From Chryseobacterium lactis (GTDB lineage Bacteria > Bacteroidota > Bacteroidia > Flavobacteriales > Weeksellaceae), in assembly GCF_003815875.1 (NCBI RefSeq), contig NZ_CP033924.1, forward strand, positions 4,278,001 to 4,342,000: 64,000 bases of DNA, given 5' to 3'. Position 1 is the first letter of the stretch, and each line of letters starts with the position of its first letter. The notes beneath the pieces were generated by a model that did no database searches, was not told the DNA's origin, and saw only the letters and a list, made by a program, of their open reading frames with translations. The position numbers were made by a program, and so were the translations under genes. Positions 1 to 8,280 of this stretch are shown in pieces.

Positions 1-615
1 CTCATGGATGTATCTGGCTATTTTTAATAAAGTTTCATCTTTTGGAAAGGGATGCTGAACAGGAAAAGGGAGTTTTTTATCTATTTTTTCCGGTAAAATG
101 CCTTTTAAAGCTTTAAGAAAGTAATATTTAGAACCATCATTTTTTGTGATTTTTCCATTCCATTCTTTTGTATATAAAATCATTTCTCTCAGCAAATCAT
201 TAACTGAATAAATATTAATTTCATCAAAAAAGCCATTTTCATTTTCTTCTTTTTTAAAATAAAAATTATATAAATTCACTTTCGGACTGGTAGAAAAAAG
301 ATAATGAGGCGTTCCGGCAGGAATCCACATAAAATATCTTGCCGGAAGATACCAGTGTTTAAGATCTGTAAAAACATGCACAATTCCACCCTCCGCATAG
401 ACCAGCTGGGCAGAACTGTGATAATGAATTTCTGTAGTTATATTTCCTGTAAGCACGTGGTGTATATAAAATTCAGCATCATCTTCTTCCACGGCTTTAA
501 AATGACTATTATCCATGGAATAAAGATAAGAAGAATTTTTAAATTGGCGTAAATGAGCAAATCTTTTTCTGGTTTCACAAATCATGTCGGATACTAGTCG
601 CCGTACCTTTGCCAT
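1..615 (-). CDS. AraC-family transcriptional regulator, N-terminal part (cut by window edge)
   Basis: Reading the minus strand from the ATG at 615 gives 205 open codons to base 1, so the gene continues outside the window. The visible part has a short basic N-terminus and then a cupin-like ligand domain: the stretch IHYHSSAQLVYAEGG is followed by WYLPARYFMWIPAGTPH, the usual pattern of AraC sensor domains. The helix-turn-helix half would lie beyond base 1, so the family call rests on the cupin half only. It is divergent from the efflux genes starting at 653 with 37 bp between the start codons, which makes it the obvious candidate regulator of them (inference). Confidence 0.72.
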   Translation of the reverse strand, partial: MAKVRRLVSDMICETRKRFAHLRQFKNSSYLYSMDNSHFKAVEEDDAEFYIHHVLTGNITTEIHYHSSAQLVYAEGGIVHVFTDLKHWYLPARYFMWIPAGTPHYLFSTSPKVNLYNFYFKKEENENGFFDEINIYSVNDLLREMILYTKEWNGKITKNDGSKYYFLKALKGILPEKIDKKLPFPVQHPFPKDETLLKIARYIHE

Positions 616-652
616 ATCGAAATCATTTTAGCAAAAATCCTTTAATTAATTT

Positions 653-1987
653 ATGAATATGATATTTAACGCATGCAGATATCTGTGCATCGCGTTGTGC
701 TTATTATTGAGCAACCTTTTATACACACAGATGATTGATTACCGACATCTAGGCCTGCAAGAAGCTGTTGAAATCGGATTAAAAAACAACAAAAACATTC
801 AGATAAGTCATCTGAAGCAAGAAATGTCGGTCACCAGAGAGAAAGATCTCAAAATGGAAAAACTTCCGGACATTGAGTTTCATACAAGCTACATGCAGGT
901 GACCAATCTTTACCAACATCAGGACGGTGTATTCAACAAAGCTACAAAGTACAATGCCATTAATGCAATGTATGATTTTACCCTATCAGCCTCTATTCCT
1001 GTATACATGGGTGGTAAAATTAAGAATACAGAAAAAAAAGCAGCGATTGACACTGAAATTTCAACTTTAAGAACACATCTTGACGAAAGACAATTGAAAA
1101 TGGAGATCATTACTGCCTTTCTGCAGATTCATCATTTAAAAGAACAACAGAACCTGATCAACGACAAAATGAAAGAAGATTCTGTCAATATCAAACAGGT
1201 TAAAACTTTAAAAGCAAATGGTGTAGTGACCGTTAATGAAGTATTGAGAACCTCATTACAACTTTCCAACCACAAAATGAGCTGGACGGAACTGGATAAT
1301 GATATACAAATTGCCGAACATAAGCTGAAAACCATTCTCTCACTTCCGGAAAATCAGGAAATGCATACGAATACAGAAGATCTGATTTCTGATAAAGTAG
1401 CCATTCCTTATATTGAAGAGTTGACAGAAACAGCTTTAAACAAAAACGAATCCGTCGGGATGACTCACAAAAACTTATCCTTAAAAGAACTGGATCAGAA
1501 AATCACCAAAGCGAATTATCTACCGAAGATTACCGCAGGTGGAGAATATTTTTTAAAGTACCCGAATATGATGTTTTTTCCGCCTGAGCCTTATGCATAT
1601 CGCCTGGGAATGATCGGGATGAACCTTACCTATCCTATCGAAAATCTGTACAAAAACAAGTACAAAATGCAGGAAGCTAAAGAAAATATTAATCTTGCTA
1701 AGCTGCAGATCGAAGAAAATGAAGAGAAAATCAGACACAACGTCTTTGAAGCCTATAAAAAGTTTGAAGAAACCGATCAGAAAGTAAAAATTGCTGAGGA
1801 AGCTATCGATCAGGCTAAAGAAAACTACAGGATCGTAAGAACAAAATATGCCAATAAACTAAGTCTGATTACCGAGCTCATCGATGCAGACAACACCTAT
1901 CTGGAAGCAGAATCCAATCTTATTTCCGTAAAAATTAACAGACAACTAAAATATTATCAACTCCAATATACGATTGGAAACTTATAA
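653..1987 (+). CDS. TolC-family outer-membrane efflux protein
   Basis: 444 residues. A hydrophobic signal peptide covers about residues 4-25. The mature protein then begins with the typical TolC/OMF opening LGLQEAVEIGLKNNKNI and consists of two repeated long helical halves, the second ending in YANKLSLITELIDADNTYLEAE. The family forms trimeric channels that span the outer membrane and periplasm. The gene is 5 bp upstream of the HlyD-type adaptor, so both are probably one transcript, with an MFS pump further down: together a tripartite EmrAB-TolC-like exporter. The substrate cannot be read from the sequence. Confidence 0.9.
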   Translation: MNMIFNACRYLCIALCLLLSNLLYTQMIDYRHLGLQEAVEIGLKNNKNIQISHLKQEMSVTREKDLKMEKLPDIEFHTSYMQVTNLYQHQDGVFNKATKYNAINAMYDFTLSASIPVYMGGKIKNTEKKAAIDTEISTLRTHLDERQLKMEIITAFLQIHHLKEQQNLINDKMKEDSVNIKQVKTLKANGVVTVNEVLRTSLQLSNHKMSWTELDNDIQIAEHKLKTILSLPENQEMHTNTEDLISDKVAIPYIEELTETALNKNESVGMTHKNLSLKELDQKITKANYLPKITAGGEYFLKYPNMMFFPPEPYAYRLGMIGMNLTYPIENLYKNKYKMQEAKENINLAKLQIEENEEKIRHNVFEAYKKFEETDQKVKIAEEAIDQAKENYRIVRTKYANKLSLITELIDADNTYLEAESNLISVKINRQLKYYQLQYTIGNL

Positions 1988-1992
1988 AAACT

Positions 1993-3039
1993 ATGGCACA
2001 GAAACAACTGACACAAAAGGAAAAAAGAATCAACAAGACGATTACTTTACTGGCCTGGATCCTTATTATCAGCGGCGTCACAGGAATGATAAGTTTTTAT
2101 CTTTTCTCAAGAAAAAATGTAACGACGAATGATGCACAGATTGAGCAGTATATAACACCCGTATCAAGCAAGATTTCAGGCTTTATCAAAACAATAAGAT
2201 TTAATGAAAATCAGTTTGTTCATGAAGGTGACACTTTAATCGTCATAGACAACAGAGAATTTGTTAATCAGGTTCATATGGCAGAGGCTAGTCTTCACGC
2301 CAACACTGAAAATATTACGACTATTCAAAGTAGTGTCAATACGAAAGAAAGTGATACTAAAATTATAGATGCAAAAATGGCATCTGCCAAAATTGATATC
2401 TGGAGAACTGAGCAGGATTATAAAAGATACAAAAATCTGCTGGCAGAAGATGCTGCCACAGAACAGGATTTTGAAAATGTAAAAGCGTCTTACGAACAGT
2501 CAAAAGCCAATCTTTTAGCACTGGAACAACAAAAGAACGCTGTAAGAGCCGGAGCCAATGAACAGCAAACTAAGGTTGCCCCTGCTAAAAGCCAGATCCA
2601 GCAAAGCTCTGCCAGTCTGAATAATGCTAAACTTTTCCTGTCATACACAGTTATCACAGCACCTTACGACGGATGGGTAGGCAAAAAGACCATTCAGGAA
2701 GGTCAGTTGATCAAAGAAGGTCAGGCCTTGGTACAAATGGTAAGCAAAGAAAAGTGGATCATTGCCAACTACAAAGAAACACAACTGGGACAAATTGATC
2801 AGAAACAAGAAGTAACGATTACTGCCGATGCTTATCCCGGTATTGAATTCAAAGGAAAGATTCTTTCCATTTCGCCAGCTTCAGGATCGCAGTTTTCTCT
2901 GGTAAAGCCTGATAATGCGACAGGAAACTTCGTAAAAATCGAGCAAAGATTTCCTGTTAAAATAATACTTGATCATAATAAAGACAATGAAAAGCTGCTT
3001 TCCGGAATGAATGTTCTGGTGAGCGCGAAGAAGATATAG
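1993..3039 (+). CDS. HlyD/EmrA-family membrane fusion protein
   Basis: 348 residues with one N-terminal membrane segment (about 16-39) and a periplasmic body. The lipoyl-like half-motif ISGFIKTIRFNENQFVHEGD lies at about residues 55-74, followed by an alpha-helical hairpin rich in Ala, Gln and Lys. The returning half ITAPYDGWVGKK..EGQLIKEGQALVQMV and a C-terminal beta-barrel follow. This is the standard adaptor that joins an inner-membrane pump to an outer-membrane channel. The TNDAQIEQY segment after the membrane anchor is typical of EmrA-like members. It follows the TolC-like gene by 5 bp; the MFS partner comes after a repeat-rich gap of 315 bp. Confidence 0.92.
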   Translation: MAQKQLTQKEKRINKTITLLAWILIISGVTGMISFYLFSRKNVTTNDAQIEQYITPVSSKISGFIKTIRFNENQFVHEGDTLIVIDNREFVNQVHMAEASLHANTENITTIQSSVNTKESDTKIIDAKMASAKIDIWRTEQDYKRYKNLLAEDAATEQDFENVKASYEQSKANLLALEQQKNAVRAGANEQQTKVAPAKSQIQQSSASLNNAKLFLSYTVITAPYDGWVGKKTIQEGQLIKEGQALVQMVSKEKWIIANYKETQLGQIDQKQEVTITADAYPGIEFKGKILSISPASGSQFSLVKPDNATGNFVKIEQRFPVKIILDHNKDNEKLLSGMNVLVSAKKI

Positions 3040-3052
3040 GTTTGGTGGTGTT

Positions 3053-3116
3053 TGAGAGTATTAGAGTATTAGAGTACTAGAGTACTAGAGTACTAGAGTA
3101 CTAGAGTACTAGAGTA
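3053..3116 (+). repeat. 8-bp tandem repeat (YTAGAGTA)n
   Basis: Seven exact-length tandem copies of an 8-bp unit run from 3061 to 3116: two read TTAGAGTA and five read CTAGAGTA, preceded by one degenerate copy at 3053-3060. It starts 13 bp after the stop codon of the HlyD-type gene. The array is homogeneous in its last five copies, which suggests recent expansion by slippage. No coding or hairpin role is visible. Confidence 0.9.
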
Positions 3117-3184
3117 CAAAAATATGTGGTCTACTACTATTTTTAAATCAACTCATTTTCAAATCTTTAAATTAAAATTAGATT

Positions 3185-3300
3185 TTTTTTCCTGCGAAAA
3201 GGCAAAACTGCAAAATAGCGAATCTGCGAATTTTTTCTTACAGCATATTTGCCATTTTACCTTTTTACACCTTTGCCCTTTTGTCTTTTCGCATTTTTTC
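3185..3300. repeat. Low-complexity GCAAAA-type quasi-repeat with inverted halves
   Basis: The left part is a run of short degenerate units of the form GCRAAANN (for example around 3197-3230). The right part (about 3240-3300) carries the complementary pattern, TTTTGCCC/TTTCGCA-like units. The two halves therefore form a loose inverted arrangement between the adaptor and the MFS pump gene. A 61-codon reading frame across it has no protein-like character. I see no promoter that I would trust here. Confidence 0.5.
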
Positions 3301-3354
3301 TTAAGGTGAAACCAATTGCTTTCTTAGCATTTTTAGCCGCTTTATTATTAATCT

Positions 3355-4917
3355 ATGCAACACAATACAGTTTATCATAAATGGTTACCGCAATGGTTGA
3401 AACTGCCATTACTCATCCTGGCATTATTTCCACATATCATGTTGTTATCATTGCTTCACTCCAATAGTGCCTTTACTTCTTCCTTTATGGATGTAGACTC
3501 AGACGATATTCAATATCTGATGATGCTGATGTATGGGACGTTTGTAGTAACACTTTTGGTTTTACAGCGATTTATGTCCTATTTCAGTGTGAAATATTAT
3601 GTTCTGCTGATGTCTTCCGTTTCTGTGATTCTTCTTTACATCTTATCCGTTACCAATGACTATCATGTTATTTTGGTCATCCGGTTTTTAGAGGGATTCT
3701 TCGGATTGCTGGAAGGAGCAATCTTTCTGCCTTTAATTATAGCTGAATTAAAGACCAGACATGCAAAAGTCATTGCTTATCTTTTCATGTATGCGCTTAT
3801 GCTTACAGGAGGAACGGTGACTACAACTTTGCTAAAATCAAGCATTCAGGATTATGACTATCAACACATGATCCTGATGATGGCTTATTTCCATGTTTTT
3901 GTTTTGATCCTGGGCTTCGTCATTTTCAATAAAAATCGTTTCTTTCCAAAAAAGCCGTTATATCAAATGGATATTACAAGCTGGTTTCTGCTTTGGGCAT
4001 GCCTTCAATCCGGAGCCTATGCCATTGTTTATGGAAAGAGACTGATGTGGCTTGAATCTGATACTGTGGTTATTTGCCTATTAATCTTTCTGCTTTCCGG
4101 AGGTTTATTTATGTTGAAACAAAGAAGCTCCAAACGGCCTTTATTTCACTTTGAAGTTTTCAACTCAAAAAATGTAATTGTAGGAATGATTTTATTTTTC
4201 ATCTTCTATCTTATTCGTTCAGGGTTAAATAATGTCTACAGCATTATGGCTACAGTCTGGAAGTGGCCATGGGATTATATCGTCAATATTCAGTACTGGA
4301 ACGTTGCAGGTACACTTATTGGTGTTTTTTTATCAGGAATCTGCTTGGTTCGTGGTGTTTCATCCAGGATTGTATTTTTCACAGGATTCCTTTTATTGGC
4401 AGTAGATTGTGCATGGTTTACCTATACCTTTTATCCGGATACAACACTTTCTACCATCTGTCCTCCGCTATTCTTACAGGGGGTGGCACAGGGCTTATTA
4501 TTTACACCTTTAGTTTTCTTTCTGATTTCAGGAATGCCCGAAAATTATGTAGCAAATGCCAGTGCTATGGGAACCACTACCCGATTCTGGGCCACCGCCA
4601 TCGGGTATGCTTTAATGCAAAATCTGATGTTATTTTTAACATTAAAACATTCAGATGTATTAAGTTTTAACCTTACAGATACCAATCCGGTTTTCTATAG
4701 TCAATGGAATCAGCTGTTAGGAGCCAATATTTCAAAATTACCTGTTAACGAATCGTTATCGATGACTGCCGGTGCATTTAAAGCCAAAATAGCAGCGCAA
4801 TCCATTTTACTTTCCAATATGGAAATTTTTACGGGATTATTCTGGCTCGCATTTATTACCGCTCTACTTTTATTACTTTACCATCCGGTAAAAATAGCAG
4901 TGAGAAATATTATGTAG
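3355..4917 (+). CDS. MFS transporter, EmrB/DHA2-like
   Basis: 520 residues, almost entirely hydrophobic, with about 14 predicted membrane segments, the number and length expected for the DHA2 (14-TM) drug:H+ antiporters. The segment VIRFLEGFFGLLEGAIFLPLI at about residues 109-129 matches the conserved RxxxGxxxG region of this group. It is the inner-membrane pump of the exporter whose adaptor and channel are encoded just upstream. The separation of 315 bp with repeats may allow separate expression. The start is the first ATG; a 24-codon GTG reading frame (3306-3380) overlaps it in another frame. Confidence 0.88.
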   Translation: MQHNTVYHKWLPQWLKLPLLILALFPHIMLLSLLHSNSAFTSSFMDVDSDDIQYLMMLMYGTFVVTLLVLQRFMSYFSVKYYVLLMSSVSVILLYILSVTNDYHVILVIRFLEGFFGLLEGAIFLPLIIAELKTRHAKVIAYLFMYALMLTGGTVTTTLLKSSIQDYDYQHMILMMAYFHVFVLILGFVIFNKNRFFPKKPLYQMDITSWFLLWACLQSGAYAIVYGKRLMWLESDTVVICLLIFLLSGGLFMLKQRSSKRPLFHFEVFNSKNVIVGMILFFIFYLIRSGLNNVYSIMATVWKWPWDYIVNIQYWNVAGTLIGVFLSGICLVRGVSSRIVFFTGFLLLAVDCAWFTYTFYPDTTLSTICPPLFLQGVAQGLLFTPLVFFLISGMPENYVANASAMGTTTRFWATAIGYALMQNLMLFLTLKHSDVLSFNLTDTNPVFYSQWNQLLGANISKLPVNESLSMTAGAFKAKIAAQSILLSNMEIFTGLFWLAFITALLLLLYHPVKIAVRNIM

Positions 4918-4929
4918 TGATAAAAGAAA

Positions 4930-4965
4930 GAAGCCGGAAGCTGGAGATAGGAAGTTATTGAAGTC
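4930..4965 (+). repeat. Dispersed intergenic fragment, copy A
   Basis: The 13-bp block GAAGCCGGAAGCT and the 9-bp block ATTGAAGTC are present here separated by 14 bp. The same two blocks lie directly adjacent, in reverse orientation, at 15972-15993. Both copies are in spacers. The rest of the 4918-5160 spacer holds no gene I can support. Confidence 0.45.
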
Positions 4966-5160
4966 TTAGATAACAAGTAAAACTCGTTTTAATTAATATT
5001 TAATTCAAGGTAATAGTTTTCTTAAAATAATCACCAGTATTCCTACGACAAAAAGAAACATCCAGTTTCACACTCCCACCTTCCAACTCTTATGACTTTG
5101 GCCGATTTCTTGTTGCTTCATCAATCATTAGATTTTACGTTAAAAAACAAAAGCTTACGT

Positions 5161-6522
5161 ATGGAAATTGGAAAAATTTTACAGAGTCAGAGAGACTTTT
5201 TCAAGACCCAGCAAACCAAGAGTCTTGCCTTTCGGAAAATGTATCTTGAAAAACTCAGAAACCTCATTATCTCTCATGAAAGCCTTTTGTATGAAGCCAT
5301 CGACAAAGATTTTGGAAAGTCCAGATTTGATACATTTACCACAGAAATATCTTTTGTTCTCAAGGATATTGATTATTATTTAAAAAACTTAAAAACCCTT
5401 TCAAAGCCTAAAAAAGTAAGTACCAATCTTGCGAATCAACTGGGAAATAGTAAAATCTACTCCGATCCGCTGGGTTGTATTTTGGTGATCGGTGCATGGA
5501 ACTATCCTTATCAACTTTCACTCTCACCCATTATTGCTGCTATGGCTGCAGGAAATTGTTGTATTCTTAAGCCCAGTGAAATTGCCGAAAATACAATGAA
5601 AGCAATGTCAAAAATTATTAACGAAAACTTTCCACCGGAATATCTGTATGTATATGAAGGAGGAGTTGATGAGACTACAGCGCTTTTACAATTGAAGTTT
5701 GATAAAATATTTTTTACAGGAAGTACCAAAGTCGGAAAAATTGTATATAAAGCAGCCGCAGAGCATCTGACTCCCGTTGTTCTTGAATTAGGTGGAAAAT
5801 CTCCTGCCATTGTTACCAAAGAAGCCAACCTTGAAATTGCAGCTAAACGAATTGTTTGGGGCAAATTTCTCAATGCCGGGCAAACCTGCGTGGCTCCTGA
5901 TTATTTACTGATTGAAGAAACTATTCAGGAACAATTTCTGGAGACAGTCAGAAAATACATTAAAGAATTCAAATATGAAACGGATTCAGAGCAATATACG
6001 AGGATTATTAATGTTAAAAATTTTCATCGCCTTACCAACCTTATTGATCAGGAAAAAATCTATTTTGGGGGAAATTTTAATGAAGAAAAATTATACATAG
6101 AGCCTACTATTCTCAACAATATTGACTGGAATGATCCCGTGATGGAAGAAGAAATCTTTGGTCCTATTCTACCGGTCATCAGTTTTAATAATTTCAATAT
6201 GGCGGTCAATACCGTTTTGGAGCAGGAAAAGCCTTTGGCAGCCTATCTTTTTAGCAATAATTCAGAGGAAAAAGAAATCTTTACAAGAAAACTATCTTTC
6301 GGAGGCGGGTGTATTAACGATTGCGTGATGCATTTGAGTAATGATCACTTACCATTTGGAGGCGTCGGAAGTTCAGGGATCGGAAGTTATCATGGAAAAT
6401 ATGGTTTTGAAACATTCTCACACCAAAAATCTGTTCTTGAAAAAACGACCTGGGGCGAACCTAATATCAAGTATCCACCGTATTCTGAGAAAAAATTAAG
6501 CTGGATTAAAAAGCTTTTGTAA
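5161..6522 (+). CDS. NAD(P)-dependent aldehyde dehydrogenase
   Basis: 453 residues from the ATG at 5161. An upstream in-frame ATG at 5092 would add 23 residues unlike the family N-terminus, so I reject it. The NAD(P)-binding and catalytic parts of the class 3-like ALDH family are intact: WNYPYQLSLSP, then FTGSTKVGK, the general base Glu209 in LELGGKSP and the nucleophile Cys243 in NAGQTCVAPDY. A late EEIFGPILPV motif and a hydrophobic C-terminal end are as in fatty/aromatic aldehyde dehydrogenases of this branch. It oxidises an aldehyde to the acid; the true substrate is unknown. Apparently monocistronic. Confidence 0.93.
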   Translation: MEIGKILQSQRDFFKTQQTKSLAFRKMYLEKLRNLIISHESLLYEAIDKDFGKSRFDTFTTEISFVLKDIDYYLKNLKTLSKPKKVSTNLANQLGNSKIYSDPLGCILVIGAWNYPYQLSLSPIIAAMAAGNCCILKPSEIAENTMKAMSKIINENFPPEYLYVYEGGVDETTALLQLKFDKIFFTGSTKVGKIVYKAAAEHLTPVVLELGGKSPAIVTKEANLEIAAKRIVWGKFLNAGQTCVAPDYLLIEETIQEQFLETVRKYIKEFKYETDSEQYTRIINVKNFHRLTNLIDQEKIYFGGNFNEEKLYIEPTILNNIDWNDPVMEEEIFGPILPVISFNNFNMAVNTVLEQEKPLAAYLFSNNSEEKEIFTRKLSFGGGCINDCVMHLSNDHLPFGGVGSSGIGSYHGKYGFETFSHQKSVLEKTTWGEPNIKYPPYSEKKLSWIKKLL

Positions 6523-6628
6523 TTCTTATTTCAAACAAAAATATCAAAAATTTTGTCACAAATAAACGCTAATAAAATAAAGAACTATTGATTTACATGA
6601 ATGCTTTATTAACTTGAGATAAAAAAAG

Positions 6629-6699
6629 AACCACAGAATACATTAATTTTCACCTGTATTTTGTAAAAAAATCTGTGAAAATCCGCGTACTCTGTGGTT
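6629..6699. repeat. Imperfect inverted repeat, AACCACAGA...TCTGTGGTT
   Basis: The ends are a perfect 9-bp inverted pair (6629-6637 with 6691-6699). The pairing continues imperfectly inward, with GTGAAAAT against ATTTTCAC further in. The overall form is a 71-bp hairpin in the spacer between convergent genes. I recognise this style of ACCACAGA..CGCGGATTTTCAC element as a common intergenic repeat in Bacteroidota, but copy number cannot be judged from one window. Confidence 0.6.
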
Positions 6700-6708
6700 A
6701 AGCTTTAA

Positions 6709-6736
6709 AAAAATTGTATTAAAAAATACAATTTTT
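6709..6736 (-). terminator. Rho-independent-type hairpin after the thioredoxin-like gene
   Basis: A perfect 12-bp inverted repeat (6709-6720 with 6725-6736, loop of 4 A) lies 4 bp past the stop codon of the minus-strand gene. It is A/T rich and flanked by T/A runs on both sides, so it could also serve the aldehyde dehydrogenase gene arriving from the left. Confidence 0.65.
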
Positions 6737-6739
6737 ATT

Positions 6740-7309
6740 TTATCCTTTAGGAGTCCAGGTATTAAAGAACTCTTTTACCTTTTCTTTGCTATACCCTTTT
6801 CCTTCCTCTAAGACATCACTTTGCTGAACTTTGATCATTTTACCATTTTTATCCAAAATAATAAAAACAGGATATCCAAACTTATCACCCGGATTATCAT
6901 ATTGAGCAAAAACTTTCTCATTCTTATTATCCGGAGAGAAATTCAGATGATAATATAAATAATTCTTATCTACAATTTGCTTCAGTTCAGGAGTTTTCTG
7001 AACAAACTCGTTGAAACGAAGACACCAGATACACCAGTTTCCACCGGCCTGAATCATAATGTTCTTCCCCTCTTTCTTAGCCTGAGCAACTAATTTATTA
7101 ATATCTGCCTGAGCATCTGCCTTTGGATCATAAGGTTTTGGAAGCTTGGCTTTTTCTTCAGCCGCTTTCTTCTTCGCGTCCAATTCAGCTTGTCCTGTAG
7201 GTACAATTAGTGCGGTTTTTTGCTTTCCTTTATCCGGTAAATTCTTTACATCTTGTGAAAAAGCGAAAAAACCCAAACCCAGGAAAGCTAATATTGTCAT
7301 TTTTTTCAT
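6740..7309 (-). CDS. Secreted thioredoxin-family protein
   Basis: 189 residues. An N-terminal signal peptide (about 1-18) is followed by a Lys/Ala/Pro-rich linker and then a thioredoxin-like domain from about residue 68. The redox motif is Cys93-Ile-Trp-Cys96 in GGNWCIWCLRF, and GYPVFIILDKNGK carries the conserved cis-Pro. The protein should act in the periplasm as a disulfide reductase or chaperone of the thioredoxin_7/DUF255-like type. Its client is unknown. The start codon is divergent from the acyltransferase gene at 7390. Confidence 0.85.
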   Translation of the reverse strand: MKKMTILAFLGLGFFAFSQDVKNLPDKGKQKTALIVPTGQAELDAKKKAAEEKAKLPKPYDPKADAQADINKLVAQAKKEGKNIMIQAGGNWCIWCLRFNEFVQKTPELKQIVDKNYLYYHLNFSPDNKNEKVFAQYDNPGDKFGYPVFIILDKNGKMIKVQQSDVLEEGKGYSKEKVKEFFNTWTPKG

Positions 7310-7373
7310 AACATAAAGGTAAAAAAATAATATTTATCCCTCTGCAAAAATAGAACCATAATTTTATTATCAC

Positions 7374-7381
7374 TAAATTTG
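7374..7381 (+). promoter_or_regulatory. Putative -7 box TAAATTTG for the acyltransferase operon
   Basis: The octamer matches the Bacteroidota -7 consensus TAnnTTTG and ends 8 bp before the ATG at 7390. No good -33 TTG is seen at the expected distance, so the call rests on the -7 box and position only. A matching box for the divergent thioredoxin gene (TATTTTTG on the minus strand) is at 7345-7352. Confidence 0.45.
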
Positions 7382-7389
7382 CCTGCTTT

Positions 7390-8280
7390 ATGAATATCCT
7401 AATCAAAATATTATATTTCATCTCTAAACTTCCGCTTAAAGTATTGTATATTTTTTCGGACGTTATTTTCTTCCTAAACTATTATCTGGTAGGGTATAGA
7501 AAAAAAGTGATTACTCAAAATCTACGAAACTCCTTTCCTGAAAAATCAGAAGAAGAGATCAAAGAAATCAGAACAAAATTTTACCGCAATTTCTCCGACT
7601 ATCTGGTAGAGACCATAAAGTCCTTCAGTATTTCTGAAACAGAAGCCAGAGTACGGATGCAGCACATCAATCAGGATGTATTTCATGACATTCAAAAAGA
7701 AGGTAAAAATATCATTCTGCTTGCCGGACATGTTTTTAACTGGGAATGGATTAATGCTTTGGCCAAAATTGTTCCTCAGAAGCATTGCCATCCTGTTTAC
7801 AGAAAGGTTAATAGTGACTTCTGGGAAAATCAGATGAAAAAAGTCCGTAATAAATTCGGAAATGAAGCGTTGGAAGCCAATGAAGTCATCAGAAATATTT
7901 TCAGAACTAAAAATGACGGAAGTTCTATTTATATGTTTGTTGCTGACCAGACGCCCCACTTTTCAAATGTCACTTATGGACTGGAGTTCCTGAATCAGAG
8001 AACACCGGCTTTTATAGGATACGATAAACTCGCAACCCGCATGGATCTTGCTTTTATCTACTGTGAAATGAAGAAAGTGAAACGTGGTTACTATCAGGTC
8101 AATTATTACAGAATATATCCGGATAACGAAAAGTTTACAGAAAACGAGGTAGTAAGGAAATTCCATAAATTACTTGAGAATACCTTACGCAAACGTCCGG
8201 ACAATTACCTTTGGTCACACAGAAAATGGAAATATCAGGATTCGATCAAAACATTTGATTCTGAAAAAAAAGAGTTGTAA
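7390..8280 (+). CDS. LpxL/HtrB-like lipid A (lysophospholipid) acyltransferase
   Basis: 296 residues. An N-terminal hydrophobic segment (about 5-32) anchors it to the inner membrane. The catalytic HX4(D/E) motif is present as GHVFNWEW at about residues 114-121, as in the Kdo2-lipid A lauroyl/myristoyl acyltransferase family. Later conserved parts include FVADQTP and, near the end, YLWSHRKWK. It should transfer an acyl chain from ACP to a lipid A precursor. The stop codon overlaps the ATG of the glycosyltransferase by one base (TAATG), so the two are translationally coupled and probably both serve cell-surface lipid/glycan synthesis. Confidence 0.88.
   Translation: MNILIKILYFISKLPLKVLYIFSDVIFFLNYYLVGYRKKVITQNLRNSFPEKSEEEIKEIRTKFYRNFSDYLVETIKSFSISETEARVRMQHINQDVFHDIQKEGKNIILLAGHVFNWEWINALAKIVPQKHCHPVYRKVNSDFWENQMKKVRNKFGNEALEANEVIRNIFRTKNDGSSIYMFVADQTPHFSNVTYGLEFLNQRTPAFIGYDKLATRMDLAFIYCEMKKVKRGYYQVNYYRIYPDNEKFTENEVVRKFHKLLENTLRKRPDNYLWSHRKWKYQDSIKTFDSEKKEL

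Noticed and set aside
304..552. 82-codon plus-strand frame
   Set aside because: It lies wholly antisense to the AraC-type gene, whose protein has recognisable cupin motifs; the plus frame has none.
3053..3116. Possible CRISPR array
   Set aside because: Units are 8 bp in direct contact with no spacers and no cas genes.
3124..3309. 61-codon frame after the tandem repeat
   Set aside because: It is a Phe/Cys/His-rich translation of low-complexity GCAAAA-type repeats and has no protein-like character.
5511..5873. 120-codon minus-strand frame
   Set aside because: Shadow of the aldehyde dehydrogenase, whose catalytic motifs are on the plus strand.
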